NCBI RefSeq assembly: GCF_958979055.1
Contig: NC_084888.1
Span: forward strand, 36,537,804-36,601,803
From: Alnus glutinosa
Taxonomy: Eukaryota; Streptophyta; Magnoliopsida; Fagales; Betulaceae
Reading direction: 5' to 3'
DNA: 64,000 bases
Shown here in pieces: positions 1-11,640 of the stretch. Within the stretch, counting starts at the first letter, position 1. The number at the start of each line of letters is the position of its first letter. Made by a program: the position numbers and the translations under genes. Under the pieces are notes generated by a model. The model ran no database searches. It worked only from the letters and a program-made list of their open reading frames with translations, and was not told where the DNA came from.

Positions 1-152
1 TTCCCGCATTTCCAAGTCGAAACTTTAGTGCACAGTTTTCATGTTTTAAAGGTGGGACTTTAGGGACTTGGATTACTACCATGAGCCTGTATTATATTGC
101 TTTCTGGCTGTTGAGTTATAAGAGTTGCTAGGAATTTCCAGTTGAGTGTATG

Positions 153-800
153 TAGGGCTGTAATCGAGCAGAGTATTGAATGTTCAAATTCGGTTCATTT
201 TATTTTTTTCGGGCGCGAGACGAGCTTATCACCAAGCAAGATAATATGTTCAAGTTTAGTTCATTTATTTTTCTAATGAACTCGAACTTGTTCACGAGCT
301 ACTCCATTAAATTATTCATTACATATATAAAGTAAATGTCTTTAATTTTTTTTTTCATAAATTTATGTTAATTATTAATTATTTAATCATTGTTAAGATT
401 TATTATTTGAGTAATTAGATAAATTAACTCGAATTTTAAACAATTTATCTCGAGCCTATATGTTTGTCTAATAGTATGTAATATACATTCATTACACACA
501 TATACATGCACACAAACCCACTCATATACACACAAACACACATATATCTATATCAAAATTCACAATTACAATAATTCAAGCTATATCTATTAAATTAAGA
601 AGATAATTCATTTTTATCTTTTTAGATATTTAACATGTTCTCGTTACAAATTAAAAATAATTAAAATGAAATTATATGAGTTTGGTTAATTTAATAAATG
701 AACCTAAATTTTTATTTAAGCTATGTTCGTTTAATAAATAAACTGGTTTCGAGCCGAGCCCGAGCTTATTTGTGATTAGCTCTGTTCGTTTACAACCCTA
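153..800. mobile_element. Non-autonomous TIR DNA transposon
   Basis: The ends are imperfect terminal inverted repeats: TAGGGCTGTAATCGAGCAGA on the left, and the inverse of the right end reads TAGGGTTGTAAACGAACAGA. The element is flanked by 13-bp direct repeats (140-152 and 801-813) that differ at one base. The interior is AT-rich and non-coding, with GAGC/GCTC-rich subterminal stretches. The ends suit a hAT- or Mutator-like deletion derivative; the duplication is longer than the 8-10 bp usual for either, so part of it may be chance. It would lie in an intron of the partial gene at 1251-2235 if that gene extends to the left. Confidence 0.65.
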
Positions 801-1250
801 AGTTAAGTGTATGGCATTTCTGTGTTGTATTCCTGTGTCCTGAACTTTAGGGTCTACTTACAAAAATGTAGTTTATTATGTTCTTGGACTGAACTGTAGA
901 GTCTACGATACCATCTGATGTCTATTATGCTCTCGAACTGAAACATTCTGCTGTTACATTAGTGCTGAGCTGCTTTGCATTCATAAGTAATGGTCCTTCC
1001 CCTATGTGCTGTTATTCTCGTATTATCCTATTTATTGTGGTAGTTGTTTAACTCTTGTGCTACTGATTTTGTGCTTTTTGCTTGTGGTCCTGCTACTCTT
1101 GATATTAAAATTTGGCTTGAACTTTGGCGTAAAGTAATTTATTAAACAAATATAATCACGATGTGAATCCAAACATTGAATTTCAAAATTATGAATATAA
1201 TTGATGGAATTGCCTACTTGTGCACGCATAAATATGTATATTCTCTTTAG

Positions 1251-2235
1251 AATGATTCTTTACAAGATGATGCAAGATGTGGAGATAATATCAAGATACC
1301 AGCTGCTGGGCCCTCAACCTCAAGGGAAGTCATTCTTGGATCCTGTTCAAATCCAGTGGCTACATGCACTACGAGGCAGACCAATGAGGCTTTAGATTCT
1401 ATGTCACAGACTAGTGAAGTTCTGGACATTGTATCACTGACCAATGATCTTGGTAATCAACTTCCAAATTATTTCTCATAATTTAAATTTGTCAGCTTAA
1501 GTTGTTAGAATAAGTCGTGATTTAACATAATTTTAGAGCAAAAGTTTTGAATTCGGACATTGTCCCATCATTTACCCCCATTTCATTTAAAATTTTCTTG
1601 TGTTGGGCCTCTCTTCTTGAGGTAGAGTTTATGCCCACATACGAGGGAGAGTATTATAATATAAATTAAATGATTAAATTCATTACTTCCTATCATCATC
1701 TTAAACTTTTAGGATAAGTGGTGATTTAACAGATAAAATGCTTTAAATTCAACACAACACCCTTTTGGGCAATAGAATGAAAAAAGATTTGTATTTAAAC
1801 ATCCATATAATTTCTATAATTTCTATTTTCATTGCCATTGTATATATTGTATGCGCTTGTTATGCAGATGGTAAGGAACGATCCCCACCAGCAGAAGGAG
1901 AAGAAAGGGGCTGGAAAGACATTGAGTTGGGGCAGAATTCTGGAGAAGAGCATATGGATAATGTAACTAGAAACAATGACAAAGATTCTGGTAGCAGTAA
2001 ACTTCTTGTGAACACTCTTATCTGCTCTCTTCCTGATGTTCACTGCCCACATCCGGTGGATGTTCTCCCAGCCCGAAGGCGTAGACCTTGCTATGGATGG
2101 ATCAGCAGCGACGATGAGCAAGATCTTGTGCGCCTACCACAAGCGCCATTACAGGAAATTGCGAAGTTTTTCACTCGGATGGATGTGCCAAGAAAGCGCA
2201 AGACAAGGTGGGACGTTAGGCCTGAAGATATGTGA
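1251..2235 (+). CDS. C-terminal exons of an unrecognised protein (5' part outside window)
   Basis: Two exons can be joined: 1251-1452 (acceptor TTTAG, donor GTAATC) and 1868-2235 (acceptor TTATGCAG), ending in TGA. The junction falls after the first codon base and the frame stays open across it, giving about 189 residues. The product is hydrophilic and rich in Ser, Asp and Glu. A basic stretch RRRRP lies in the middle of the last exon, and the end is KRKTRWDVRPEDM, which suggests a nuclear protein. I do not recognise the family and no catalytic motif is visible. The true start must lie upstream of the window, or upstream of the transposon at 153-800. The last exon alone has an in-frame ATG at 1765, but that lies in the intron. 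Confidence 0.6.
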
Positions 2236-2552
2236 AGTGTTGTTTTCTCTTTCAATTGTGTTTACGTATGACCACGAAACAAGGTGACACTTGTCGATCA
2301 TGACTAGCAATTTATGCTAGATGCATTATGAATATATTCTATACTACGTACATATAAATTGTTGATGCTTCCTCTAGTAGCTCTCCAAGGTGAAGAAAAA
2401 TGTATGCTTTGCTAGTCAGTTTGATCCAAATTGGGTCTTTGAAGTACAAGTATGTTTTAATCCCCGATATCAGCATTCAGCACCAAGGGGATGAAGTAAA
2501 AGATTATCTCCAGTCCTGCAACCCACAAAACCAGCAGAATTGCTTTAGAATC

Positions 2553-3047
2553 TATAACACCCTATTCTTATATTGAGAAGTGGCATTGTTGATATTGAGT
2601 GGGTAAATTACAAAGGCACATGTGGTTGTAAATTACACATTAGTTCTTTACTAAATGAAATTAAACTTTATAAGTGATTTAAAAGAACTTTAAATTAGCT
2701 AGTTATTTTGGAGTGACAGTGCAGATGTGACCAATACTTTTTTTAGATCATTATAAATGGTATTAGAGCAGCCTAGTCATGTCATGTTGTACTGGAGCAT
2801 TGCATGACGTGGTCCTAACAAGGACGTCAGGGATTTAATGGAGGAGATTGTAACACTTCAGTCTCACATTGGAAAGATTAATATCTCACATTGAGTGGGT
2901 AGATTATAAAGGCATTCATGGTGTTAAGTCTCACATTATTCCATTATTAGGTAAGATTGGGCTTTAGATTATAGGAAGTTCTAAATTGGTAAGTTCTTTG
3001 AAAATAATAACTTAGACGTTGTTAGCGCTTTTCTTACGTCGTTACCA
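2553..3047 (+). mobile_element. TRIM-type LTR element (fossil)
   Basis: Two related direct repeats of about 198 bp (2553-2750 and 2849-3047) begin TRTAACAC. They flank about 98 bp that carries a tRNA-Met-type primer-binding motif at 2758-2769 and a purine-rich tract just before the right repeat. This is the layout of a terminal-repeat retrotransposon in miniature, with no coding capacity. The two repeats are clearly diverged, so the copy is old. Confidence 0.6.
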
Positions 3048-4414
3048 CTAATATTCTGGGACAGAAACGCTAGTATCTGAATAGCCCTTTAATGAACCGG
3101 AACAAGATTGGTTTAGCTAGTAGTCACATTGCTGTGTGTTGTAGCAACAAACTAAAAGGTGGATTTGCTTTTCCCACCCACGAATTCATTTAAGGATCAA
3201 GTAGCAAAACTCATATCCGAAACTAAGATCTTATTAGTAAATTAGTAAACTTGATGGCACCCGGTAACATGACTAGCCTAAGTTTTTCATTATATCTATA
3301 TACAAACCGAAAGGGCACTCAGGAATATAAAATCCAGCAAGAACCCAAAATACTTATAAAGGTTACACATTCCAATCTAAGTTACCTATCAGCATGAATA
3401 ATATAGGAACCGTATTCAGTTTGATTGATAAATTGGTCATACAAATTCAATGATAGATTTGAAACTTAATTGTATGGAGATGAGTAAGAAAAGTGTATGA
3501 GATGTATGTGTATCATTTCTCGATATTTTATTAGAAATGGGACGGAGGAAATCATTTAATTATAAAATAAACTTTAAAGATCGATTTGATTAAATTTTTG
3601 AACCTTAAAAGCTGAAACCTTTTCCCTTTTAGTAAAGTAAAAACAATATGAAACTTCTAGAAATCTCGTCTCTCCCTTTACATCTCTAGTGACTTTTCTC
3701 TTTGTGAATGTCTGATTCCTCCTAATGAGTGCCGATCAGAGAGGAAGGAAGAGTTCAGTCTCCACCCTCCTTTTTTTTTTTTTGTTTGCAACTTGAAAGC
3801 TAAGTTTACTGTGAATACGCTCCCTCTGCCTTCAACATGCCCCCTCTCCACCTTCACCGACCCTAAATCCACCTATCGCCTACCCCATTTGCTTTGAGTG
3901 CACCTCACACGTTGCCCCTTTGTTTTGGCTTCCACCACAAATTTTTGGCTTCCTTGCTCCATCTCACTCGGACCTCCGCAGTTAATATCCCTCCTTTGTT
4001 TCTATAGACTTCTAGATCTAACTACAAATTCAAATGCAGTATCTCATGTGCCTTCATCGTCGAGTACCTTCCTCGCCGAACATTGAGGTGGTGCTCCGCC
4101 TCAGTAGCTCTAGTCCAGTCACTTACTCTCTCCCATGCTGTGGTTTTCAAATTTGCTTCCCATTTCTTGGTTGGGCTATTCATTTGCATCATTCCAAAAA
4201 GAGGGTTGCTACACATGCACCCCTCATCCATCCTTCATCCTTCATCCTCCATTTACAATAAAAAAAAATTGATTTTAAGCAAAAGAGGTGGACAAAGAAG
4301 GATGAGGGGAGGATTTTATTGTATTGCACTGGTTATATTGTTTTTTTTTTTTTTTTTTTAATTTTTTTTTATGTGTTTCTCCATCCTGTTTTCCTTCATT
4401 CCTTGTACTTACTT

Positions 4415-4418
<4 letters not shown>
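3048..4418. other. Spacer without a recognisable gene
   Basis: No open frame here looks like a protein. The stretch 3660-4260 is pyrimidine-rich on the plus strand, with several short overlapping frames of low-complexity composition. It resembles a retroelement leader more than a gene, but I cannot assign it. Confidence 0.4.

Positions 4419-4464
<46 letters not shown>
4419..4464. repeat. (TA)n microsatellite
   Basis: About 22 TA units lie immediately left of the retroposon target duplication at 4471-4479. Confidence 0.9.
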
Positions 4465-4467
<3 letters not shown>

Positions 4468-4479
4468 AAAAGGACGACC

Positions 4480-5391
4480 TTTTTTTTTAGATACATGAAA
4501 AAACAGAATTACAACAAGAATGAAAAACAACAAAAATAAGGGCTGGGCAATCCGAAATTTAAACTAAGAACGAAAGTATGCGGGGGCAATGCAACTGAAG
4601 ATGCGAGCCTAATAATTCGTAACACGGATGCCAAAAATCGAGGCCACCAGTTAAGATGGTATAAGATGTATAAAGAGTCCGAAAAACTTAAACACCGATA
4701 CAGGGATAAACAGAGAAGCTCAAAACAAAACACAACAACAAAAAAAAGGAAAATAACCAACAACAGAGGTCCGTATGAGGGGAGGGGAGTGGGAGCCACC
4801 TTTGGTGGCGCGTGAGAGCCACGCGCAGCTAGAGGTAGGCCTCTCGCCAGTGGGAGACGTTGGAGCTGCCAAAGAACGCCGCAAGTTGTGGTGGGGAGAG
4901 GCGGAAGGAGGAGACGTGGTTCACACGCGCCAGGAAGATCCTTGGCGCGTGCAGAAGACGCTCCGGCGAGAGGGCAACAAGGGGAGCATGAAGACCGTCG
5001 GTGGACTCAGAGGACGCCGGCGAACCCACTGGTGAGGTGCGCGTTGTGCGAAAATTGGCCAGGAAGAGTAGATCTAAGTTCTAAGATTTCGATCCAAAAA
5101 ACCATCCAAAAAATGCACAAAATACGGTGGAAAGAGACGGGATAAACCGCTGAGCTCTGTGTTGAGAGCAGAGCAAGAAGATAAAGAGCCAAAAAAATAT
5201 CCGGCATAATAGTAACCTCAAAAGAGGTGGAAGCTTTGGTGGGTTAGTTGGAACGAGAGAAAACTCTCAAGGGTTTTGGACGACTGGTCGGTTGGGCGGA
5301 GAGAAGAGAAGGATAGGAAGATGGGGTTGCAAGGAAGGGGGAGGAGGTGTCAGGAAAGGGAGAACGGAGGAATTTTTTTTCTGTTTTTTAT
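4480..5391 (-). mobile_element. Poly(A)-tailed retroposon, LINE-derived or retroposed transcript
   Basis: Read on the minus strand, the sequence ends in a run of nine A. The 912-bp stretch is bounded by a perfect 9-bp direct repeat AGGACGACC (4471-4479 and 5392-5400). A 3' A tail plus a target duplication is the signature of target-primed reverse transcription. The interior is pyrimidine-rich, then GC-rich (CGCC/CCGG stretches near 4800-5040), then T-rich. It resembles a plant L1 leader fused to a 3' tail. No reverse transcriptase or endonuclease frame is present, so it is either a strongly deleted LINE or a retroposed mRNA of unknown source. It ends about 360 bp upstream of the EGY2 start and forms part of that gene's upstream region. 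Confidence 0.65.
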
Positions 5392-5571
5392 AGGACGACC
5401 CTTCCTTGTTTCTAATCATAATGTACCTATCAAACAGCCACGTGGACTAAACGATATTTCTCACCATGCCCCGCTCATATCTACCGACTGTACACGTGTC
5501 TGTTCCCCATTAGTTGTCAAAGTTTCTCTTTTCGATTTCCGAAAAAAGAAAAGAAAATATCGTTACGTGGG

Positions 5572-5579
5572 TATTTAAG
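5572..5579 (+). promoter_or_regulatory. Putative TATA box of EGY2
   Basis: TATTTAAG lies 180 bp upstream of the EGY2 start codon and is followed by an A-rich then CT-rich leader typical of plant 5' UTRs. An ACGT core (TTACGTGGG) lies just upstream, as in light-regulated promoters. No start-site data are available. Confidence 0.45.
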
Positions 5580-5703
5580 CAACGAACAAAAATTGCAGAT
5601 AATTCATTTGCCTCCCTTGCTCTCTCCCTCTCACTGGATAAGCCTCAGAGACTCTTGAATCTTCTTCAATTTTGAGAAAAACCCTAACAAGTTAGAGCTT
5701 TCT

Positions 5704-5730
5704 ATGGCGTTAGGGTTTCGATTGGTCTAA
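5704..5730 (+). promoter_or_regulatory. Upstream ORF in the EGY2 leader (8 codons)
   Basis: An ATG at 5704 opens a frame reading MALGFRLV followed by TAA, ending 21 bp before the EGY2 ATG at 5752. If it lies in the leader, ribosomes would meet it first. Whether it affects translation cannot be told from one sequence. Confidence 0.45.
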
Positions 5731-5751
5731 AGCTTTTCTTGCACTCCGAAA

Positions 5752-8364
5752 ATGAATGTTCCGGCAACTTTTCGCGGGAATTTCGTTCCTATATCGCAGT
5801 GCAGCTCTTGTTGCGATCTTCGTTTTCAGCCGTACTTTGCTTCCTCGACTGGATCTCGGAGAAAACGGTGTCGTTGGAGCTCCTTGAAGTTGCACCAAGT
5901 TTCGAGGTAACTATATTGTGTAATTATATGCTTATCGGAAAGGATATCAAATTCGCATTTTGTTGTTTTTTGAATTTGGTTTGTATTGTTAAATTAAGAC
6001 TTTGCGGGAAGCGAGAGATTGCTTGTAAAGCGACTGAGACACAGAGTGAACCAGATAGCAATGCCGATAAGGTACCTCTTTTTTGTATTGTTCTTATTTT
6101 TGGTTGCGGTTGGTTATATAATCATCTAGTTGCGAAATTCGATGCATTGCATAAGGATTTAATAATGGGTTTGTCTAAAAAAATTGGACATAGTAATTTA
6201 CGTAATTTTCTGTTCTTGGTTCAGTAAAACAAAAGTGTTGTTTTCAACAGTGGTAATTGTTGGACTTTATCTGATATAGGAAAAAGAAGTGGATAATGAT
6301 GAGGAAATGCCACATTCCACTTCTTCCTTTGTGCAAAATGACCCCCAGCCTGATTCTCGGCCTTTTGTTCCTGAACAAGTAAACATTAGTGATGAGGAAA
6401 CTCCGGCTCAAGGTGGAGTCCAGGTACGTTTCTCTAATATATAGTATAATTGCTTCACTTATGGAATAGTCAAATTGCTATGTTTGCTTCTCGATCGGTA
6501 TATATTGCATCCTCCAAGCAATTAGATGTCATATTCATAACCTTTCCCATTGACGGATGTGAAAAAAAAGAGCTTATTTTCCGTTTCGAATAATGCTTCT
6601 TTAAAGGGGGAAAGGGCAGAGAGGTTTTTAGCAATAATGACACCTGTTCACTGTGTATTTTAACTCCTATATGCACATTTGTACTTACCCTGCGTTCATG
6701 ACTTATGTACTTTGGCATAAAATTAACTCTTTAAGGGTTCTTGAAAGACTGTAATTTTCCCATTAATTTCCAAAGAGAAATGTTAAACAAACTCCCAAGT
6801 TTACACTTTCAAATGCTTACTCCCTGACGTGGTAGTGAAAATCACCATTGGATTTTTACTGCTATGTTAGGGAGTAAGCATTTGAGAGTGTAAACTTGGG
6901 AGTTTGTGTAGCATTTCTCATTCCCAAATAGAAAAGGTTGTGCATTCAGGATTGGCTCTCATTGTAAGTTTTCCTTTACTTTCAGAAAGTTGTTTTGGTG
7001 AGCGTGGCACTCTGAAGCCTAATTGTATTAAGATTTTGTATGAAGCAGGATGTTGATAGTGTAGAAGTTGCGAGTGGATCACCTCTGCCAGGTGTGAAGG
7101 TGATTATGATTAAGTTCTGTAACATTTCCTGCATTAGAAAAGGCTTTTGTTATTTGACTCTCCCTTTTGACTTTTCTTTGGTAAAAAATTTCTGAACAGC
7201 CACAGCAACTGGATGAATTGATCACGATTCCGAAGGAAACAATTGAAATTCTTAAGAATCAAGTGTTTGGCTTTGATACATTTTTCGTGACAAGCCAGGA
7301 TCCATACGAGGTGGGTTAATTACACAGCTTTGAACTCCACTCTCCCTTCCCTCCCATAATGGCAAGTTGGCAACTTCTGCTTGAAGGGAAGTTAAAAAGA
7401 AAATAAGAGGAAAAGAAAAAGAAAAAGAAAGAACTGAAGGGGGTTGCAACATGGATAAGGAACTTTACTTGATTGAAGTTCATATCAATGTTTTATTTGA
7501 GGTTAGGAATTCATTTTTGGAGTTATTTACCTCTTTCAAATACAATGGGAGGGAACCAAAGGATGATTATAACAAAATAGATGATAACGATTATTATTGC
7601 ATTCATGTTATGCTCTTTCTATCCCTGGTAATTCTACATATCTTTTTTTTATTATGCCTAGCTTGAAATAAGCCTCCCCATCATATTGTGTTACTTTTGC
7701 TAGGGTGGAGTGTTGTTCAAAGGGAACCTGCGAGGGCAGGCTGCTAAAAGTTATGAAAAGATAGCAAAGAGATTGCAGGTATTTCTACCTGTGCTCATGT
7801 CATTTTACATTTATGAAGTTCTGATTGATTCTCTGTTCAACTCAATTTCCGCACCATCTATATTTAGGATAACTTTGGGGATCTATATAAGCTTTTTCTT
7901 CTGGTCAATCCTGAGGATGATAAACCGGTGGCAGTTGTAGTTCCACGAAAGACCTTGCAACCAGAGACAACTGGTAGTTATTCAGATCTTCCACTTAAAT
8001 TACTTGTTCTATTTTGTCATAAGATTTTCCATTAGACACTAGGGAGCTGAACCAGTAACAGTCAGGCTTATGTAATATTTACTAAAATTGCTTTGATATT
8101 ATGTTTTACAGCTGTCCCAGAGTGGTTTGCTGCTGGGGCCTTTGGACTGGTCACAGTGTTTACCTTACTGCTTCGGAATGTGCCTGCTTTGCAGTCCAGC
8201 ATACTGTATGCAATCCATTTTTCTATGTTTTATATCATATTTTAAGTAAATATAAAGTATGGTTTGTTTTTTACCCTCAAATCAATGTCTCATTCTTGTT
8301 CCTTTTTCCATTTTAGGTAGTGATTTTTCTATTTTTATTGCACACCAATTATAATTTAGGGTAT

Positions 8365-8395
<31 letters not shown>

Positions 8396-10584
8396 TAAAT
8401 AAATTTTTTCAGGAATGGTATTTCCAATATGACTGCTATGCGAATAGGTTGAGCGTAGTTTTTCATCTGAGAGGACAAATGACATCAATACTTCTTTGCT
8501 TATATTTTATCCTTTTTTGCAAGGACATTTCCTCCTCCTCTTTGCCATTATTGTTCTTGTTGATAAACAGTTTTTTTTTCTTTTTTCTTTGTTCTTTTTA
8601 ATTGGAGAACTTTCATTTGATTATCTACTTATGAAAATTTTAATGGTGGATTCTGATCTGTTGCGTATATTTGAACTTAAGTCCACATTAGTTGTATATT
8701 GATTTTTTGACAGCAAAGGTTATAATATTAATGTCTCAGATCAACTTTTGACAATCTCGACTTGTTAAAGGACGGCCTACCTGGAGCATTGGTAACTGCA
8801 CTTATCCTGGGGATACATGAACTCAGCCACATTTTAGTTGCAAAAAGCACTGGAATTAAGCTTGGGGTCCCTTACTTCGTTCCTAGTTGGCAGGTGATAC
8901 ATGTGCTTATCCTTTACTAATTCTTTTTCTTAAGATGAATCTTTTTATTTTATTTTTTTGCATTTAAGTTGGTGGATCTTTGTTTCTATCTCTTAATTAA
9001 GTGAGGTCTTCTAAGTCTGCACGGTGCAGTACCTTTATCCTATTTCTCGTGGCATGCTATTACTAGAAGCCAGTCCTACCAGGCTACCAAGCTGCATCCA
9101 GAAGCAACTTTATTGGACAATGACTTCTAACTGCTGCTAGATTGACTTTAAATGACCTAATTAGATCTTCTGGAACTGCTATTCTTCTATACCTAACAAA
9201 ATTTGACTGCAGGATCCGATGTTACTTCTGATGATTAAATCTTGTCGCAAGTTGCAAGAAATGCGAAAGAGAGTTTGGACAATAGACAAATGATGTGATT
9301 TAACTTAACGTGTTTTCTGAATGGCTATATTGGTTGTTTTGAATTTTTCTGCTACCTGCTTTGATATATTTTTAGTTGTTTTATACAGCAAATTGGCCTC
9401 ATTAGCACCGGGCAGATTGCAATTATATTGGCTATTAAGTTGTGCTTTCTCCAAAATACATGTATATTGCACGATATTGATTTCTGCTTGTGTAAAATGC
9501 ATATTGAAAATCTAATGAGTTGTTTTGGTGGCAGATAGGCTCTTTTGGTGCCATTACAAGGATTATAAATATTGTATCTAAACGTGAAGATCTTCTAAAA
9601 GTTGCAACAGCAGGACCTTTAGCCGGGTTTTCACTTGGTCTTGTTCTTTTGCTTTTAGGGTTCATCCTACCACCTACAGATGGTATTGGTGTTGTTGTTG
9701 ATGCTTCTGTATTGCATGAGTCATTTCTTGCCGGGGGTATTGGTAAGCACTTCATTCTAGACATATGTTGCATGCAGAGACTGTGTGAATGTATGCGTAC
9801 ATGTTAAATTGTGGGTTATAGTATCTCAATTTTTGTTTTGTTTACTCCTGAATATGCCAGCAATCACATTCATTTTTTCAAGACTTCCATGTGCATTCTA
9901 TCTTTCAGTGATCATGTCATTCTTGGCTTCTGTTGCATTAATTTAGAGATACAAGACTTAGTGACTCCTGGTTCTTTTATAGCAAAGCTGCTTCTTGGCA
10001 ATGTGCTTAAGGAAGGCACTCCCATATCTGTTAATCCCCTTGTAATATGGGCATGGGCTGGACTCCTTATTAATGCCATCAACAGCATCCCTGCTGGACA
10101 GCTTGATGGAGGGAGAATCAGTTTTGCCATATGGGGAAGAAAGGTATGCCATCTGTAAGTTAAATATAATTTTGAAGTGGAACCTTGAACTTTGAGCCTG
10201 GTTGTGCTACTGCCGCAAGTACACTTTCAGATGGCTAATAAGCTGGTCTAAGACCCTTGAAACATAATCTGCTATGGAAATTCAGATATAGAGGGTAAAT
10301 AATTGCTATACTGATTAAATGTTTTCATATGACAGGCTTCAACTCGCTTCACAGCCGCCTCTATCGTGCTGCTTGGATTGTCATCACTGTTTAGTGATGT
10401 GGCATTTTATTGGGTAGCTCTGATATTCTTCTTACAAAGGGGGCCAATTGCTCCACTTTCTGAGGAAATAACTGATCCTGATGAAAAGTACGTTGCCCTT
10501 GGAATACTAGTTTTGGCTTTAGGTTTGCTAGTATGCTTACCATACCCGTTCCCCTTTACAGATGAAGCAATTACAAGTTTCTAG
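5752..10584 (+). CDS. EGY2: EGY2-type plastid M50 (site-2-protease-like) intramembrane metalloprotease
   Basis: Twelve exons join in frame to 526 aa: 5752-5906, 5999-6071, 6280-6423, 7049-7099, 7200-7310, 7704-7778, 7868-7973, 8112-8205, 8740-8893, 9535-9742, 9983-10143 and 10336-10584. All introns are GT-AG. The N-terminus is Ser/Arg-rich and poor in acidic residues, as in a plastid transit peptide, and is followed by an acidic linker. Family marks are GNLR at 185-188, the zinc site HELSH at 296-300 (HEXXH), and NSIPAGQLDGG at 424-434, whose Asp432 should be the third metal ligand. Hydrophobic segments surround both sites and the C-terminus. The family cleaves substrates within plastid membranes; Arabidopsis EGY2 (556 aa, from memory) has closely similar N- and C-terminal sequence. 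Substrates cannot be told from sequence. All catalytic residues are present, so the gene looks functional. Intron 3 carries a MITE (6775-6919). Confidence 0.95.
6775..6919. mobile_element. MITE with 9-bp target duplication (Mutator-like), in EGY2 intron 3
   Basis: The two arms, about 70 bp each, are inverted repeats starting GAGAAATGTTAAACAAACTC on the left and ending with the near-inverse on the right. The flanks are 9-bp repeats ATTTCCAAA (6766-6774) and ATTCCCAAA (6920-6928), one base apart. Long TIRs with a 9-bp duplication point to a Mutator-like MITE. Confidence 0.8.
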
Positions 10585-11025
10585 AAACACTTTCCGCATA
10601 CACTCTAAAGTCTAAACCATCTGATAGAATTGAAAAACCATTTTGGTAGGACCTGTCTTAGAAAATTACTCAAATGTATTGGTTTCACATTAATAATATT
10701 TCAGAAAAGTATCTGTTAATGCTTTTTGGAAGACCCTTTTTTATTTTTTTACTTTTTGTTTGAAAAAATGTTTTTGTCGTGATATAAAAGTAAAATTAGT
10801 TTTGAGTATTGTGGTTTAGGTTATTTGTTAATGTTTTTGTTTTGAAAACATAAAACAAAAATGAGAAAGGAGAATGATTTAACAAACAAAACCTAATTAA
10901 TTTATTTTTGAGTGCTTTGTGTTTTATGTTGTTTGTTAATGTTTATTTCTCTTCAATTTTGTCTGTCTTAAGCCATTGGGCGTATTGTGGTTATAAACAT
11001 TGGTTAGAGGCTCTTCTCCGACCCC

Positions 11026-11026
<1 letters not shown>

Positions 11027-11106
<80 letters not shown>
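11027..11106. repeat. Compound microsatellite (TA)n(GA)n
   Basis: About 15 TA units pass directly into about 25 GA units. Such tracts are highly variable between individuals. Confidence 0.95.
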
Positions 11107-11109
<3 letters not shown>

Positions 11110-11169
11110 CAGATTGAGAAGGTTGTGGAGGTTGAAGAACGAGTTTGACATTTTTTATCCCCCAACCCC

Positions 11170-11325
11170 AAATAAAATATCACATTTTTATCTTACTTTA
11201 ATCATGTGACATTGTCAATTAACCCTTAGATTAACTATTGTTTTTTTTTAAAAAGAAAAAAGAAAATAAGGGTTGATTGGCGGTGCTACATTAAAAAAGT
11301 GAAATAAAAATGTGATGTATAGCTT
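11170..11325. mobile_element. Degenerate MITE
   Basis: The left part (ATATCACATTTTTATCTTAC) and the right part (ending AAAATGTGATGTATAGC) are inverted relative to each other around an A-rich centre. The core resembles the repeats at 11430-11640 and 15836-15970. Confidence 0.45.
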
Positions 11326-11429
11326 TAGTTAAAAAATAAAGAAATCAAATGTCCACTCAACTTTTGTCATGTCACTATAGTGAGACAAAAATAGGGTAGA
11401 TAGCATTACTCTTATTTTATCTATTAAAA

Positions 11430-11640
11430 AAGTAATGTTATAAATTACAGTTTTTATCTCACAACTATCATGTGACAATTTTAACTAACTATTGGATTAG
11501 TAATTGTTAAAAATAATAATAATTATTTTCTATATCACATTTTTATTTCACAAATATTCAACAATGTTAAAGTGACAATGGCTAATCCAATGATTAGTTA
11601 GAACTGTCATATCAATATTGTAAGATAAAAATATAATTTC
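11430..11640. mobile_element. Degenerate MITE, ATTGGATTA family
   Basis: The left arm has TTTTTATCTCACAACTATCA then AACTATTGGATTAG. The right arm carries their inverse (CTAATCCAATGATTAGTTAG, then TTGTAAGATAAAAAT). The same order of motifs recurs at 15836-15970. Confidence 0.55.

Noticed and set aside
4200-4345. Possible hairpin around CCCTCATCC / GGATGAGGGG
   Set aside because: Only about ten bases pair well and the flanks do not extend the match.
4509-4799. 96-codon minus-strand frame with hydrophobic stretches
   Set aside because: It lies in the T-rich 3' part of the retroposon; phenylalanine runs come from T tracts.
7451-7940. Short open frames inside EGY2
   Set aside because: They read into introns; the spliced frame uses only 7704-7778 and 7868-7973 here.
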